From contig CAIYWI010000076.1 in NCBI GenBank assembly GCA_903929885.1, positions 1 to 49,004 on the forward strand: 49,004 bases of DNA, in the 5' to 3' direction. Origin of the DNA: an uncultured Phycisphaerales bacterium. Its GTDB lineage: Bacteria > Planctomycetota > Phycisphaerae > Phycisphaerales > UBA1924. The notes beneath the pieces are model-generated. The model was not told the origin of the DNA and searched no databases. It was given only the letters and a program-made list of their open reading frames with translations. This document shows positions 23,763 to 32,880 of this stretch, piece after piece (the stretch's first letter is position 1; each line of letters opens with the position of its first letter). A program made the translations under genes and the position numbers.

Positions 23763-26700
23763 TCAGTGCGATCCCGTCGTCGTCGCCCGCTTGCGCTGGA
23801 AGATCGAGCAGACGATCAGGAAGTACAAGGGCACCAGGAAGAAACTCAGCACCGTCGCCGAGACCATGCCCCCGAAGACGCCCGTGCCGATCGAGTGCTG
23901 GCTCGCCGCACCCGCCCCGGTCGCCTTCATCAGCGGCACCACGCCCAGGATGAAGGCCAAGGACGTCATGAGGATCGGCCGGAACCGCAGCCGCGCCGCC
24001 TCCACCGCCGCGTCGAGGATGCCCAACCCCTCCGCCCGTTTCTGCGTCGCGAACTCCACGATCAGGATCGCCGTCTTGGCCGACAGCCCGATCAGCGTGA
24101 GCAGGCCGATCTGGAAGTACACGTCCATGCTCATCCCCGTCAGCCACGTGATGCCCAGCGCGCCGAAGAGCCCCAGCGGCACCGCCAGCAGCACCGAGAT
24201 GGGCAGCGAGAACGACTCGTACTGCGCCGCCAGCACCAGGAAGACGATGATCAGCCCGAAGGCCATCACCATCGGCGCCGCGTTGCCCGCCTTGATCTCC
24301 TGATACGACTGCCCCGACCACTCGAAGGAGTATCCCTGAGGCAGCTTCGCGCTCAGGTCCGTCAGGCGACGGATCGAGTCGCCCGTGCTGAAGCCCGGAC
24401 CCGGCACGCCGCTGATCTGCGCCGACAAGAACCCGTTGAAGCGGCTCACCGTCACCGGGCCCGCCTGTTGGGTCGTGTCGAGCATCGTCGAGAGAGGCAC
24501 CATCTGCCGCTGGGCGTTGCGCACGAACACCCGCGAGAGGTCGTCGGGGCTCTGGCGGAACTCCGGCTCGGCCTGGAGCATCACGCGGTACACGCGTCCG
24601 AACTTGTCGAAGTCGTTGATGTACAGCGACCCGAGCAGGGCCTGCAGCGTTCCGAAGACCTCGTTGATGGGCACGCCCAGCGCCTTGGCGTGCTCGCGGT
24701 CGACTTCCGCCAGCAGTTGGGGCTGCCCCACGCTCACCGTCGTCGAGACGCTCGTGATCTCCGGGTGCGTCTGCGCCTCCTTGACGAAGTCCCGCATCAC
24801 CTTCGCCAGTTCGCGCGGGTCCGACGACGTGCGGCTTTGCAGCTGATATTCGAAGCCGGCCCGCTGGCCCAGCCCGGGGACCGACGGCGGGTTGAAGGGC
24901 AGCACCACGCCCTCGCGAAGCGTGCGGAACTCCATGAACGTGCGGCCGATGACCGCCCGCACGTGTCCCTTGCGGCCAGGACGCTCCTCCCAGGGCTTGA
25001 GCGTGACGAACATCGCGCAGGCGTTGGTCTGCGCCGCGCTGTTGGCCAGGATGTTCTGCCCGCCCAGCGTGATGACGTCGGCCACCTCCTCCTGCGAGGC
25101 CAGGAACGACTCGACCTGCCTCACCACCGCGTCGGTGCGTTCGACGGACGCGCCGTCGGGGAGTTGCACCGCGACGATGAAGTACCCCTGATCCTCGTCG
25201 GGGATGAAGCCCGAGGGCAGGTGCGTGGCCAGGAAGTGGATGCCCCAGCACAGGACGCCGAAGGCCGCCACGCCCAGAGGCCAGCCCCGCAGCGTCAGGC
25301 GGACCGAGCCCGCGTACACCTTCGTCACGGCGTCGAAGGCCGCGTTGAACCAGCGGAAGGGGAGCAGCTTGGGGCCCGTGTGGGCCTTGAGCAGCAGCCG
25401 ACAGAGGGCCGGCGTGAGCGTGAGCGCGACGATGCCCGAAATCGCCACCGAGACGGCGATGGTGATGGCGAACTGACGGTAGAGCTGCCCGGTCATGCCC
25501 CCAAGGAAGCCCACCGGCACGAACACCGCCGCCAGCACCAGCACGCTCGCGATGACGGGTCCGGTCACCTGCCCCACGGCCTTGATGGTGGCCTCGCGCG
25601 GGTCGAGATGCTCCTCGTGCATCAATCGCTCGACGTTCTCGATCACCACGATGGCATCATCCACCACGATGCCGATGGCCAGCACGAGCCCGAAGAGACT
25701 CAGCGTGTTGACCGAGAAGCCCAGCGGCTGCATCAGGATGAACGTGCCGATGATCGACACCGGCACCGCCAGCAGCGGAATGATCGTCGCGCGGAGCGAC
25801 TGGAGGAAGATGAAGACCACCAGCACCACGAGGATCACCGCCTCGATGAACGTGTGGATCACCTTCTCGATCGACACCTTGATGAACCGCGTGGTGTCGT
25901 AGGGCACGGCGTACTCGACGCCCCGCGGGAAGCCCGCCGAGAGTTCCTTGAGAGTCTTCTCGACCCCCTCGGCCGTCGCCAGCGCGTTGGCTCCCGGCTG
26001 CAGGTACACCAGCATCAGCGTCGAGGCCGTGCCGTTGAGCCGCCCGAAGAGGTCGTAGCTCTGGGCGCCCAGTTCCGCCCGGCCCACGTCGCGCAGTCGC
26101 AGCAGCGAGCCGTCGGGCTCGGCACGCAGGATGATGTCCTCGAACTCGCTCGCCTCTTCCAGACGGCCCCGCGTGATCACCGGCAGCGTGCTCGGCGAGG
26201 GCGTCGGGTTGGGCTGCTGGCCGATGCGACCCGCCGCGTACAGGCCGTTCTGCTCCTGCACGGCCCCCGCGATGTCCGAGACCGTGATCCCCTTCTGCGC
26301 CATGCGGTCGGGGTTCACCCATAGCCGCATCGAGTAGTCCTTCGCGCCGTACGCCATCGCGTCGCCCACGCCCGGCACGCGCTTGAGCGCGTCCACCAGG
26401 TTGAGCGAGGCGTAGTTGTTCAGGAAAAGCTCGTCGTACCGCGGGTCCTTCGAGCGCAGCACCGCCACCAGCAGGATGTTCGACGACTTCTTCGTGATCG
26501 TCAGCCCCTGCTGGAGCACGATCTGAGGCAGCCGCGGCTCGGCCAGCTTCACCCGGTTCTGCACGTCCACCGCCGCCATGTCCAGATCGGTCCCGATCTC
26601 GAAGGTCACGGTGATGCGGCACGATCCGTCGTTGGCCGACTGCGACTGGAAGTACAGCAGCCCCTCGGTCCCGCTGAGCTGCTGCTCGATGGGCGCGGCC

Positions 26701-26885
26701 ACCGACTGCGCGATCCGCTCCGCGCTCGCCCCCGGGTAGCTCGCCGCGATCTCCACCGTGGGGGGCGAGATCTCCGGGAACTGCGCCACCGGCAGCGCCG
26801 ACAGCGTCACCACCCCGCCCAGCAGGATGAGGATCGAGATCACCGACGCGAACACGGGCCTGTCGACGAAGAACCTGGCGAACAT
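23763..26885 (-). CDS. RND multidrug efflux pump inner-membrane subunit (HAE1 family)
   Basis: A 1040-residue AcrB/MexB-type protein, the proton-driven pump of a tripartite efflux system. It begins MFARFFVDRPVFASVISILI. Conserved elements: ISPPTVEIAASYPGASAERI, the TM4 proton-relay pair in GIVVDDAIVVIENVERLMHE, MQPLGFSVNTLSLFGLVLAI, and the TM10 Lys in GLSAKTAILIVEFATQKRAE. The length is the family standard. It follows the adaptor gene by 34 bp, completing the operon. The C-terminus is FLVPLYFLIVCSIFQRKRA. Substrates cannot be inferred; the HAE1 class exports hydrophobic drugs, dyes and detergents. No TetR or MarR-type repressor lies next to the operon; regulation may involve the adjacent two-component pair, but that is speculative. 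Confidence 0.95.
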   Translation of the reverse strand: MFARFFVDRPVFASVISILILLGGVVTLSALPVAQFPEISPPTVEIAASYPGASAERIAQSVAAPIEQQLSGTEGLLYFQSQSANDGSCRITVTFEIGTDLDMAAVDVQNRVKLAEPRLPQIVLQQGLTITKKSSNILLVAVLRSKDPRYDELFLNNYASLNLVDALKRVPGVGDAMAYGAKDYSMRLWVNPDRMAQKGITVSDIAGAVQEQNGLYAAGRIGQQPNPTPSPSTLPVITRGRLEEASEFEDIILRAEPDGSLLRLRDVGRAELGAQSYDLFGRLNGTASTLMLVYLQPGANALATAEGVEKTLKELSAGFPRGVEYAVPYDTTRFIKVSIEKVIHTFIEAVILVVLVVFIFLQSLRATIIPLLAVPVSIIGTFILMQPLGFSVNTLSLFGLVLAIGIVVDDAIVVIENVERLMHEEHLDPREATIKAVGQVTGPVIASVLVLAAVFVPVGFLGGMTGQLYRQFAITIAVSVAISGIVALTLTPALCRLLLKAHTGPKLLPFRWFNAAFDAVTKVYAGSVRLTLRGWPLGVAAFGVLCWGIHFLATHLPSGFIPDEDQGYFIVAVQLPDGASVERTDAVVRQVESFLASQEEVADVITLGGQNILANSAAQTNACAMFVTLKPWEERPGRKGHVRAVIGRTFMEFRTLREGVVLPFNPPSVPGLGQRAGFEYQLQSRTSSDPRELAKVMRDFVKEAQTHPEITSVSTTVSVGQPQLLAEVDREHAKALGVPINEVFGTLQALLGSLYINDFDKFGRVYRVMLQAEPEFRQSPDDLSRVFVRNAQRQMVPLSTMLDTTQQAGPVTVSRFNGFLSAQISGVPGPGFSTGDSIRRLTDLSAKLPQGYSFEWSGQSYQEIKAGNAAPMVMAFGLIIVFLVLAAQYESFSLPISVLLAVPLGLFGALGITWLTGMSMDVYFQIGLLTLIGLSAKTAILIVEFATQKRAEGLGILDAAVEAARLRFRPILMTSLAFILGVVPLMKATGAGAASQHSIGTGVFGGMVSATVLSFFLVPLYFLIVCSIFQRKRATTTGSH

Positions 26886-26919
26886 GCGTCAATCACTCCA
26901 CGGCCGATCACGGCGTGCC

Positions 26920-28089
26920 TCACTGCGCCGACGCGGGAGAACCCGAAGCCTTCACCTCGACGGTCATCCCCGGGGCGATCCGCTGCACGCCCTCGACCAC
27001 CAGGCGGTCGCCCTCGGCCAGCCCCTTCTCCACCACGACCTCGTCGCCGATCCAGCTGCCCAGTTCCACCGGACGCGTGTCGATGCGGTCGCCGTCCACC
27101 ACCACGTACACGAACGACCCGCCGGGGTTCTGGAGCACGGCCTTGCGGGGCACCACCACCGCGCCGGCGAGTTCGTACCCGCTGATGCGACCTCGCACGA
27201 ACTGCCCGGGCCGCAGCACCGACCCCGGGTTGGCGAACTCGGCCCTCGCCCGCGCCGTGCCCGTCGCCGGATCGATGGCGATGTCGCGGAAGTTGATCGC
27301 CCCGTCGTGCGGATACTCCGTCCCGTCCAGCAGCGTCAGGTCCACCTTCATCACGCCCCCCTCGGGCAGGAAGAGACGCTTGGAGTCGATCAGCGTCCGC
27401 GATCGCAGGATGTCCCGCTCCGCCATCGAGAAGTTCACGTAGATCGGATTCACCTCGATGGTCTCGGTCAGCTGGCTGTTCACGCCCGCGTCGACATACG
27501 CCCCCACGTCGCGAAGCGCCTTGCCCGCCAGCCCGTCCACCGGACTGGTCACCTTCGTATAGCTCAGCTCGAGCTCCGCCTTGGCCACCTGCGCCTCGGC
27601 CGCCTTGATCTCGGCCTGCGCCGAGTCGCGTCGCGCCGTCGCGTCGTCGAGCTCCTTCTGGCTGGCGGCATCCGCCTTCACCAGTTCGGTGAACCTCGCC
27701 ACCTCCACGTCCGCGTGCGACTTGGCCGTCTTGGCCTTGTCGAGTTGGCTCCGGGCGATCTGCAGGTCCGCCTCGTACGGCCGAGCGTCAAGCTCGAAGA
27801 GCACGTCCCCGGACTTGACCATCCCGCCTTCCTGGTAGGTGCGAGCCACGATGAAGCCCCGCACCCGCGCCCGCACCTCGACGCGACGCGACGCGTCGGT
27901 CATGCCCACGAAGGGATGCGACACCGGCACGTTCCGCTCCCGCACCGTCATCGCCTCGACGCTCGTGGGCGGCGGCGCGGGCGGCTTGGGCGGCTCCGAT
28001 CGATTGCATCCGCTCAAGGCCGCCGACAGCAGCAGCATGACCGCCGGCCAACGCCGGCATGCGTGTGGCGACAACGCGCGTAGCGACAT
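26920..28089 (-). CDS. RND efflux periplasmic adaptor (membrane fusion protein)
   Basis: 389 residues from the ATG at 28089, which overlaps the preceding outer-membrane-factor stop by one base (TGATG). A lipoprotein signal is present (VMLLLSAALSGC). Domain order is typical of AcrA/MexA: lipoyl half (RVEVRARVRGFIVARTYQEG, GMVKSGDVLFELDARPYEAD), an alpha-hairpin coiled coil (about 105-165), second lipoyl half (ELSYTKVTSPVDGLAGKAL), beta-barrel and membrane-proximal domains (VLRPGQFVRGRISGY). It links the pump to the outer-membrane channel. The upstream open frame seen before 28089 is a shadow of the outer-membrane factor. Confidence 0.93.
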   Translation of the reverse strand: MSLRALSPHACRRWPAVMLLLSAALSGCNRSEPPKPPAPPPTSVEAMTVRERNVPVSHPFVGMTDASRRVEVRARVRGFIVARTYQEGGMVKSGDVLFELDARPYEADLQIARSQLDKAKTAKSHADVEVARFTELVKADAASQKELDDATARRDSAQAEIKAAEAQVAKAELELSYTKVTSPVDGLAGKALRDVGAYVDAGVNSQLTETIEVNPIYVNFSMAERDILRSRTLIDSKRLFLPEGGVMKVDLTLLDGTEYPHDGAINFRDIAIDPATGTARARAEFANPGSVLRPGQFVRGRISGYELAGAVVVPRKAVLQNPGGSFVYVVVDGDRIDTRPVELGSWIGDEVVVEKGLAEGDRLVVEGVQRIAPGMTVEVKASGSPASAQ

Positions 28090-29486
28090 CACTGGTCTCC
28101 AGTCTTCGCGCCGGTCGTCGGCGCGTGGCCCCCGCCCAGCGCAAGGCACAATCGGGTCCGCTGCACGAACTGCGACGTCCGCACCGCCACCGCCTGCGAC
28201 TTGGCGTCGTAGAGCCGCGCCTCCACCTGCGTCAGGTCGAAGATGCTCAACAGCCCCTGCCGATATCGAAGCTCCGCCGCGTTGCGGGCCGCCGTCAGCT
28301 CGGCCGCCGCACGGTCGAGTTGCTCGGCCCGGCTCCGCAGGAACACCTCGGCCGCCAGCGACGTCTCGACATCGCCCAGCGCGCTCAGGCACGCCTTGAC
28401 ATACCCCGCCAACGCCTCGCGCTGCTGCGCCTCGGCCAGTCGCACGTCGGCCTTGCGGCGGCCGCCGTCCACGATCGGGGCCAAGAGGTTGGCGCCAAGG
28501 TTCCACACCGCGTTCTCCGGGTTGAGCACGTCGCGCAGCTCGTCGCTCGCCGTGCCCAAGGAGGCCGTCAGCGAGAGGGTGGGCAGCCGGGCCGCCTTCG
28601 CGCTCTCGCGTCGGCCGATCGCCGCCGCCACGCGTCGATCCGCCGCGACCAGGTCGGGCCGGCGCTCCAGCAGGTCGCTGGGCAGCCCCGCCGGCATCGG
28701 TCCAGGCGGCGCGGGCAGTCGCGTCGCGGTCGTCACCTCCGCCGCCGGATGACGCCCCAGCAGCAACTCCAGACTCCGCAACGCGTCGAGATGCGCCTCG
28801 CGGGCGGTTTCGACGCCCGCTCGCGCCGTGTCGACGTCCGCCTTCGCCACGCTCAGGTCGATGGGCTGCGCCACGCCCGCCGTGCGCCGGGCCTGCACCA
28901 CGTCGAGCGTGCGACGCCGCACGGCGAGCAGCTCCTCGGCCACCGCGAGTTGTTCGCCCGCGCCGATGGCCAGGAACCAGCCCCGCGCCACCGACGCCGC
29001 CAGCGACTCGGCCGCGAAGTCGCGGTCGAGTTGCGCCGCCTCGGCGTCGAAGCGAGCCGCCGCCTGCGCCGAACGCAGCCGCCCCCACACGTCCACTTCC
29101 CACGACGATTGCAGCCCGAGCGAATACGCCCCCGACGGATCGACGCCCCGGCCCGCATCGCGATACGCGGCGCCCGCCGCCAGATCGAGCGTCGGCAGCA
29201 GGGGCGCACCGGCCTTGACCGCCAGCGCCATCGCCTGATCGACGCGGGCCGACGCCGCACGCAGGTCGGGGTTGTTCGCCAACGCCTCGTCGACCAGCGA
29301 ACGCAAGGCCGCGTCGTCGAACTGCGACAGCCAACCCGCCGCCACGTCGCCCCCGTCGTGCATCGACGCGAACGAAGGTCGCACGGGCACCGCCGACGTC
29401 GCGTCGGTGCGGATCTCCGGGTTGCGGCAGCCCTGCAGCGTCGAAAGCAGCGCAAGTCCGACGAGAATGAAGGCAGGGCGTGTCAT
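28089..29486 (-). CDS. RND outer-membrane factor (TolC/NodT-type lipoprotein)
   Basis: A 465-residue protein with a lipobox (LALLSTLQGC) and duplicated OEP repeats of the NodT/OprM family: LRSLVDEALANNPDLRAASA, YSLGLQSSWEVDVWGRLRSA, LPSDLLERRPDLVAADRRVA, and LRYRQGLLSIFDLTQVEARL. It forms the trimeric exit duct of the efflux system. It is the first gene of the operon: a TATCAT -10 box lies 11 bases upstream of its ATG, and the adaptor gene starts at its stop. The order outer-membrane factor, adaptor, pump is the reverse of the common mex layout. Confidence 0.93.
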   Translation of the reverse strand: MTRPAFILVGLALLSTLQGCRNPEIRTDATSAVPVRPSFASMHDGGDVAAGWLSQFDDAALRSLVDEALANNPDLRAASARVDQAMALAVKAGAPLLPTLDLAAGAAYRDAGRGVDPSGAYSLGLQSSWEVDVWGRLRSAQAAARFDAEAAQLDRDFAAESLAASVARGWFLAIGAGEQLAVAEELLAVRRRTLDVVQARRTAGVAQPIDLSVAKADVDTARAGVETAREAHLDALRSLELLLGRHPAAEVTTATRLPAPPGPMPAGLPSDLLERRPDLVAADRRVAAAIGRRESAKAARLPTLSLTASLGTASDELRDVLNPENAVWNLGANLLAPIVDGGRRKADVRLAEAQQREALAGYVKACLSALGDVETSLAAEVFLRSRAEQLDRAAAELTAARNAAELRYRQGLLSIFDLTQVEARLYDAKSQAVAVRTSQFVQRTRLCLALGGGHAPTTGAKTGDQ

Positions 29487-29497
29487 CGGCGGCGAGG

Positions 29498-29503
29498 ATG
29501 ATA
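29498..29503 (-). promoter_or_regulatory. -10 box TATCAT of the RND efflux operon
   Basis: TATCAT on the minus strand is 11 bases before the ATG at 29486, giving a leader of only a few bases. It overlaps the last codons of the upstream small membrane-protein gene (stop at 29512 is 9 bp away). Confidence 0.4.
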
Positions 29504-29511
29504 CCCGCGCC

Positions 29512-29787
29512 TCAGTCGCGGCGAATCACCCGAACGTTGCGACGGCCGTCGAGCATGCCGTTGTCGGCCTTCGCCCGCGCGAACATCGCCTTCGCCGTCC
29601 CGATGACGAACAACGCCACGGCCGCGATCAGCCCGATCACGATCAGCGGCACGATCAGCACCAGCGCCAGCACGATGATCGCGATCGCCAAGACCGCCGA
29701 CACCACCCGCCCCGCGAACGTCCCCGACGCCGCCGGGGCGGCGATGATCCGCCGGATCCTCACGACATGTTCCTGCGACTCCATCAT
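29512..29787 (-). CDS. Small two-helix membrane protein
   Basis: About 91 residues from the first of two consecutive ATG codons at 29787 and 29784. One long hydrophobic region (about 27-62, VVSAVLAIAIIVLALVLIVP then LIVIGLIAAVALFVI) probably makes two membrane helices. A basic C-terminal tail follows (AKAMFARAKADNGMLDGRRN). A GGGGACG site and a TATCAT -10 box (29797-29802) precede the start. It is divergent from gluQ across 43 bp. It has no family I recognise and lies just before the efflux operon on the same strand. Confidence 0.65.
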   Translation of the reverse strand: MMESQEHVVRIRRIIAAPAASGTFAGRVVSAVLAIAIIVLALVLIVPLIVIGLIAAVALFVIGTAKAMFARAKADNGMLDGRRNVRVIRRD

Positions 29788-29796
29788 CGTCCCCAC

Positions 29797-29824
29797 ATGA
29801 TAGGAACCGCCCTGGCCGTACCCT
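29797..29824. promoter_or_regulatory. Back-to-back -10 boxes between a small membrane gene and gluQ
   Basis: TATCAT (minus, 29797-29802) is nine bases before the ATG at 29787. The weaker TACCCT (plus, 29819-29824) is six bases before the gluQ GTG at 29831. The -35 regions would have to overlap the opposing transcripts. Confidence 0.35.
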
Positions 29825-29830
29825 CCCGTC

Positions 29831-30796
29831 GTGACCCGCGGCGTGACCAGACTGGCCCCTTCCCCCACCGGCGCGCTGCACCTGGGCAACGCACGGACCT
29901 TCCTCGCCACCTGGGCCCTCGCACGCTCGAACGGTTGGCGCATCGTCCTCCGCGTGGAGGACCTCGACACCCCCCGCGTCAAGCCCGGCGTCATCGACCT
30001 CACCATCGACCTGCTCTCGTGGCTGGGCATCGACTGGGACGAGGGACCGTACATCCAGTCGGCCGATCGCGACGAGCACGCCCGCGCCATGCGACGCCTC
30101 GCCGCCGCCGGGCTTGTCTACCCCTGCGCCATGAGCCGCACCGAGATCGAGGCCGCCGCCTCCGCCCCGCAGGAAGGATCGGGCGAGGTTCGATTCCCCG
30201 CCTCGCTGCGGCCCCCCTCACGCCCCCGCGAGTTCGACGATGCCTGCCCCAGTTGGCGATTCGTCGTGGAAGAGGAGGCGGTGGTGCGGTTCGACGACTT
30301 GTTCGCCGGGCCGCAGGCCATCCGCCCCGCGTCGTCGATCGGCGACTTCATCGTCTGGACGAGGCGAGATCCGGCCAAGCCCGGGCAGGCCGCGTATCAA
30401 CTCGCCGTCGTCGTCGACGACGCACGCCACGGCGTGACCCACGTGGTGCGAGGCGACGACCTGCTTGATTCCGCCGCCCGGCAGGCGACGCTGATCCACG
30501 CGCTGGGCATGGGCCCCCAGCCGACATACTGCCACCTTCCCCTGGTCCGAGGGGAGGACGGAAAACGCCTCGCCAAGCGCCACGGCGACACGCGGCTCGA
30601 CATGTACCGGGCCGCGGGCGTGACGCCCCAACGCGTGATCGGACTCGTCGCCTCGTGGTGCGGCATGCTGCCATCCCCTCGCCCGATGGACGCCCGCGAG
30701 TTCCTCGCCACCTTCGACCTCAATAGAATCCCCAGAGAGCCGATCACCTTCACGGCGGCGGACGACCGGTGGCTTCGTGCCCGGCCCCCCGCCTGA
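29831..30796 (+). CDS. gluQ: Glutamyl-Q tRNA(Asp) synthetase
   Basis: A 321-residue class I synthetase fragment-type enzyme (GluRS paralogue without anticodon domain). It charges glutamate onto queuosine-34 of tRNA(Asp). The GTG start is in frame with RLAPSPTGALHLGNART (HIGH-type motif HLGN), LRVEDLDTPRVKPG, and YCHLPLVRGEDGKRLAKRHG, where KRLAKR replaces KMSKS/KLSKQ. The zinc-binding segment of E. coli GluQ (CxCTR plus a later Cys) is reduced to CAMSR with no second or third Cys, so zinc is probably absent. It is followed by a DUF192 gene 29 bp downstream, on the same strand. Confidence 0.9.
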   Translation: MTRGVTRLAPSPTGALHLGNARTFLATWALARSNGWRIVLRVEDLDTPRVKPGVIDLTIDLLSWLGIDWDEGPYIQSADRDEHARAMRRLAAAGLVYPCAMSRTEIEAAASAPQEGSGEVRFPASLRPPSRPREFDDACPSWRFVVEEEAVVRFDDLFAGPQAIRPASSIGDFIVWTRRDPAKPGQAAYQLAVVVDDARHGVTHVVRGDDLLDSAARQATLIHALGMGPQPTYCHLPLVRGEDGKRLAKRHGDTRLDMYRAAGVTPQRVIGLVASWCGMLPSPRPMDAREFLATFDLNRIPREPITFTAADDRWLRARPPA

Positions 30797-30825
30797 GGCG
30801 ATCCTTCGAAAGGCGGCAGACCAGC

Positions 30826-31392
30826 ATGCAGGGCATCCGATCCGGAGCGGTGGTGGCGGGGGTCCTCGTCGGCGGCGTGCTCGCCGCATCCATCATGAGC
30901 GGCTGCGACGACAAGTCCAAGTCCGACACCCACGCCAAGGTCACCATCGCGGGCCGAACCTTCAACCTCGAGATCGCCTCCGACGACCAGACCCGCTTCA
31001 GGGGGCTCTCCGAACGCACGAAGATCGACGCCGACGGCGGCATGATCTTCGTCTTCAAGAAGCCCTCCGAGATGGAGTTCGTGATGCGGGATTGCCCCAT
31101 CCCCATCGACATCATCTTCGTCGACGGATCCGGCCGCGTGACCGCCTTCCACAAGATGACCCCCGAGCCCCCGCGGACCGAGGCCGAGAAGCAACTCTCG
31201 CCCCCGTTCAAGGACGCGCCCAAGTGGACGTGGACCAACCCCGCCTATGAGGCCCGGCTCAAGCGATACTCCAGCAAGTTCGCCGCCCAATACGTCATCG
31301 AGCTGGCCGGCAACACGCTCGACTCGCTCAAGCTCAAGGAGAGCGACCAGGTCGTCTTCGACCGCGCCGCCATGAAGAAGCTCGCCAAGTGA
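30826..31392 (+). CDS. DUF192-family lipoprotein
   Basis: 188 residues from the ATG at 30826. The N-terminus has a hydrophobic stretch and lipobox (LAASIMSGC). The DUF192 core follows: VTIAGRTFNLEIASDDQTRF, GLSERTKIDADGGMIFVFKK, FVMRDCPIPIDIIFVDGSG. A longer C-terminal part (about 105-188) includes KWTWTNPAYEARLKRYSSKF and the usual VIELAGNT ending. DUF192 proteins are of unknown biochemical role, typically around 120-160 residues; this one carries an insertion. It is co-oriented with gluQ (29 bp upstream) and the phosphatase gene downstream. Confidence 0.87.
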   Translation: MQGIRSGAVVAGVLVGGVLAASIMSGCDDKSKSDTHAKVTIAGRTFNLEIASDDQTRFRGLSERTKIDADGGMIFVFKKPSEMEFVMRDCPIPIDIIFVDGSGRVTAFHKMTPEPPRTEAEKQLSPPFKDAPKWTWTNPAYEARLKRYSSKFAAQYVIELAGNTLDSLKLKESDQVVFDRAAMKKLAK

Positions 31393-31486
31393 GCCGATGC
31401 TCCCCGTTGGCGAGCGGCAGCGTCGGTGCGCTCGCGTCGATGCCCCCGCCGGGGGATCGCGCGACCTCCCGCCGGCCGCTCCGTGC

Positions 31487-32800
31487 ATGAGCGGCGTGCT
31501 CCGTCAACCCCGTTTTCTCGTCGCCTCGGAAGACGGCGCCGACGATCCCTTCCCGCGGATCGTGGCATCATGGCCCGACGCCGCGGCCCGCGACGGCATC
31601 ACGCATCACGCCGAACGATGCGACCTCGAATCACTGCTGCCGCTGCTCGCGCAGGCCGGCACGGGGGAACGCTTCCACGGCGCGGTGGTCGCGCTGAGCG
31701 AACTGACGCATCCAGGCCGCGTCGAGGGCCTGGTGTCGTCGCTCCGCGAGGCCGGTTTGCCCGCCGTCGTGCTCTGCCCCGAGCCCTCGCGGTGGCGAAC
31801 GCGCCACCAATCGGGGGGCATCCTCTTCGAGACGACGACGGTCGATCCCGGTCGCGTCGCGGCCATGCTCATGGCGCTGGCCCAGCGTCAGTCGATCGTC
31901 CGCTCGCTCAGGCGCGAAGTGGCGCTCACCAGTCGCTGCGAACTGGCCATCCGCGAGGAGATGGAGCGGATGCACGACGAACTCCAGTTGGCCGCCTCGG
32001 TGCAGCGGGAGTTCATCGACCTCGCGTCGTCGGTGTCGCCGATGCTCGATCACGCGTCGATCTCGCGGCCCATCAGTTTCGTCAGCGGCGACGTGAGCTG
32101 CCTGCGAGACCTGGGCGACGACCGGGTCGCCTTCTTCCTCGCCGACGCCGCCGGGCACGGCATGCCCGCCGCGCTCCTGACCATGGTGCTGGTGCACGCG
32201 CTCGACACCATCGGGCGAGAGCCGGGCCTTCACGTCGCGCTCGAGCCCATGGAGGTGCTCGCTCGCCTCAACGGCTGCATCTGCGCCCACGCGAGGAACT
32301 ACGGCTGGTTCGCCTCGGCCACCTACGGCGTGATCGATTGCCGCACCGGCGACGTGCGGGTCGCCAACGCCGGCCACCCGCCGCCGCTGGTGATCGGCGG
32401 TCGCGACGGCTCGCCCCGCCGCGAACTCTCCACCACCGGGCCGGTGCTGGGCATCGCCCACGACGCGACCTTCGATCAGGTCGCCTGTCGGCTCGAGCCC
32501 GGCGAGTCGCTGCTCATCTACTCCGACGGGCTCGAGTGCGTCGTGGCCGATGCGCCCCGGAGCGAACGCTCGCTCGAACTTCGCGAACGTCCGCACCTGC
32601 GATTGCTCGCCGAGGTCGAACGCTTCGCGTCGACCCTCCCCATCGAGGCCCATGCCGCCGGCGAGGCGTCGACGAAAATCGTGCGGCGACTGGCCCGCAT
32701 CATCGACGAGCAGGCCGGCAGTCTCCACCAGGCCGACGACATCACCGTGCTGGTGCTCGGATCGCGTCGCGGCGGCGAGACCGCCCGCGCCGCCGCCTGA
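31487..32800 (+). CDS. SpoIIE/RsbU-type PP2C serine phosphatase with N-terminal pseudo-receiver
   Basis: 437 residues from the ATG at 31487 (a longer start at 31397 is possible). The N-terminal 125 residues look like a receiver fold without phosphoacceptor (FLVASEDG, AVVALSELTHPGRVEGLVSS). A coiled-coil-like linker follows (REVALTSRCELAIREEMERM then HDELQLAASVQREFIDL). The C-terminal PP2C/SpoIIE phosphatase domain has FVSGDVSCLRDLGDDRVAFF, LADAAGHGMPAALLTMVLVH, VANAGHPPPLVIGG, LLIYSDGLECV and ADDITVLVLG. Asp residues for metal binding are present. Such enzymes act in partner-switching control of sigma factors or of other proteins. No anti-sigma antagonist is adjacent. Confidence 0.9.
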   Translation: MSGVLRQPRFLVASEDGADDPFPRIVASWPDAAARDGITHHAERCDLESLLPLLAQAGTGERFHGAVVALSELTHPGRVEGLVSSLREAGLPAVVLCPEPSRWRTRHQSGGILFETTTVDPGRVAAMLMALAQRQSIVRSLRREVALTSRCELAIREEMERMHDELQLAASVQREFIDLASSVSPMLDHASISRPISFVSGDVSCLRDLGDDRVAFFLADAAGHGMPAALLTMVLVHALDTIGREPGLHVALEPMEVLARLNGCICAHARNYGWFASATYGVIDCRTGDVRVANAGHPPPLVIGGRDGSPRRELSTTGPVLGIAHDATFDQVACRLEPGESLLIYSDGLECVVADAPRSERSLELRERPHLRLLAEVERFASTLPIEAHAAGEASTKIVRRLARIIDEQAGSLHQADDITVLVLGSRRGGETARAAA

Positions 32801-32867
32801 AACCGACGTACGCACGTTGTTCGGTGCTTCGGCGCGATCCCTCGGGCCCGGCCTCGGGTCCCGGTGA

Positions 32868-32873
32868 TACGCT
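32868..32873 (+). promoter_or_regulatory. -10 box TACGCT seven bases before a small exported-protein gene
   Basis: TACGCT, seven bases, then the ATG at 32881: leaderless or near-leaderless prediction. It separates the following small genes transcriptionally from the phosphatase gene. Confidence 0.4.
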
Positions 32874-32880
32874 TGGGGCG

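Noticed and set aside
28090-29334. Upstream extension of the RND adaptor frame
   Set aside because: It overlaps the outer-membrane-factor gene in another frame and has low-complexity Gly/Ala/Arg composition typical of shadows in high-GC DNA.
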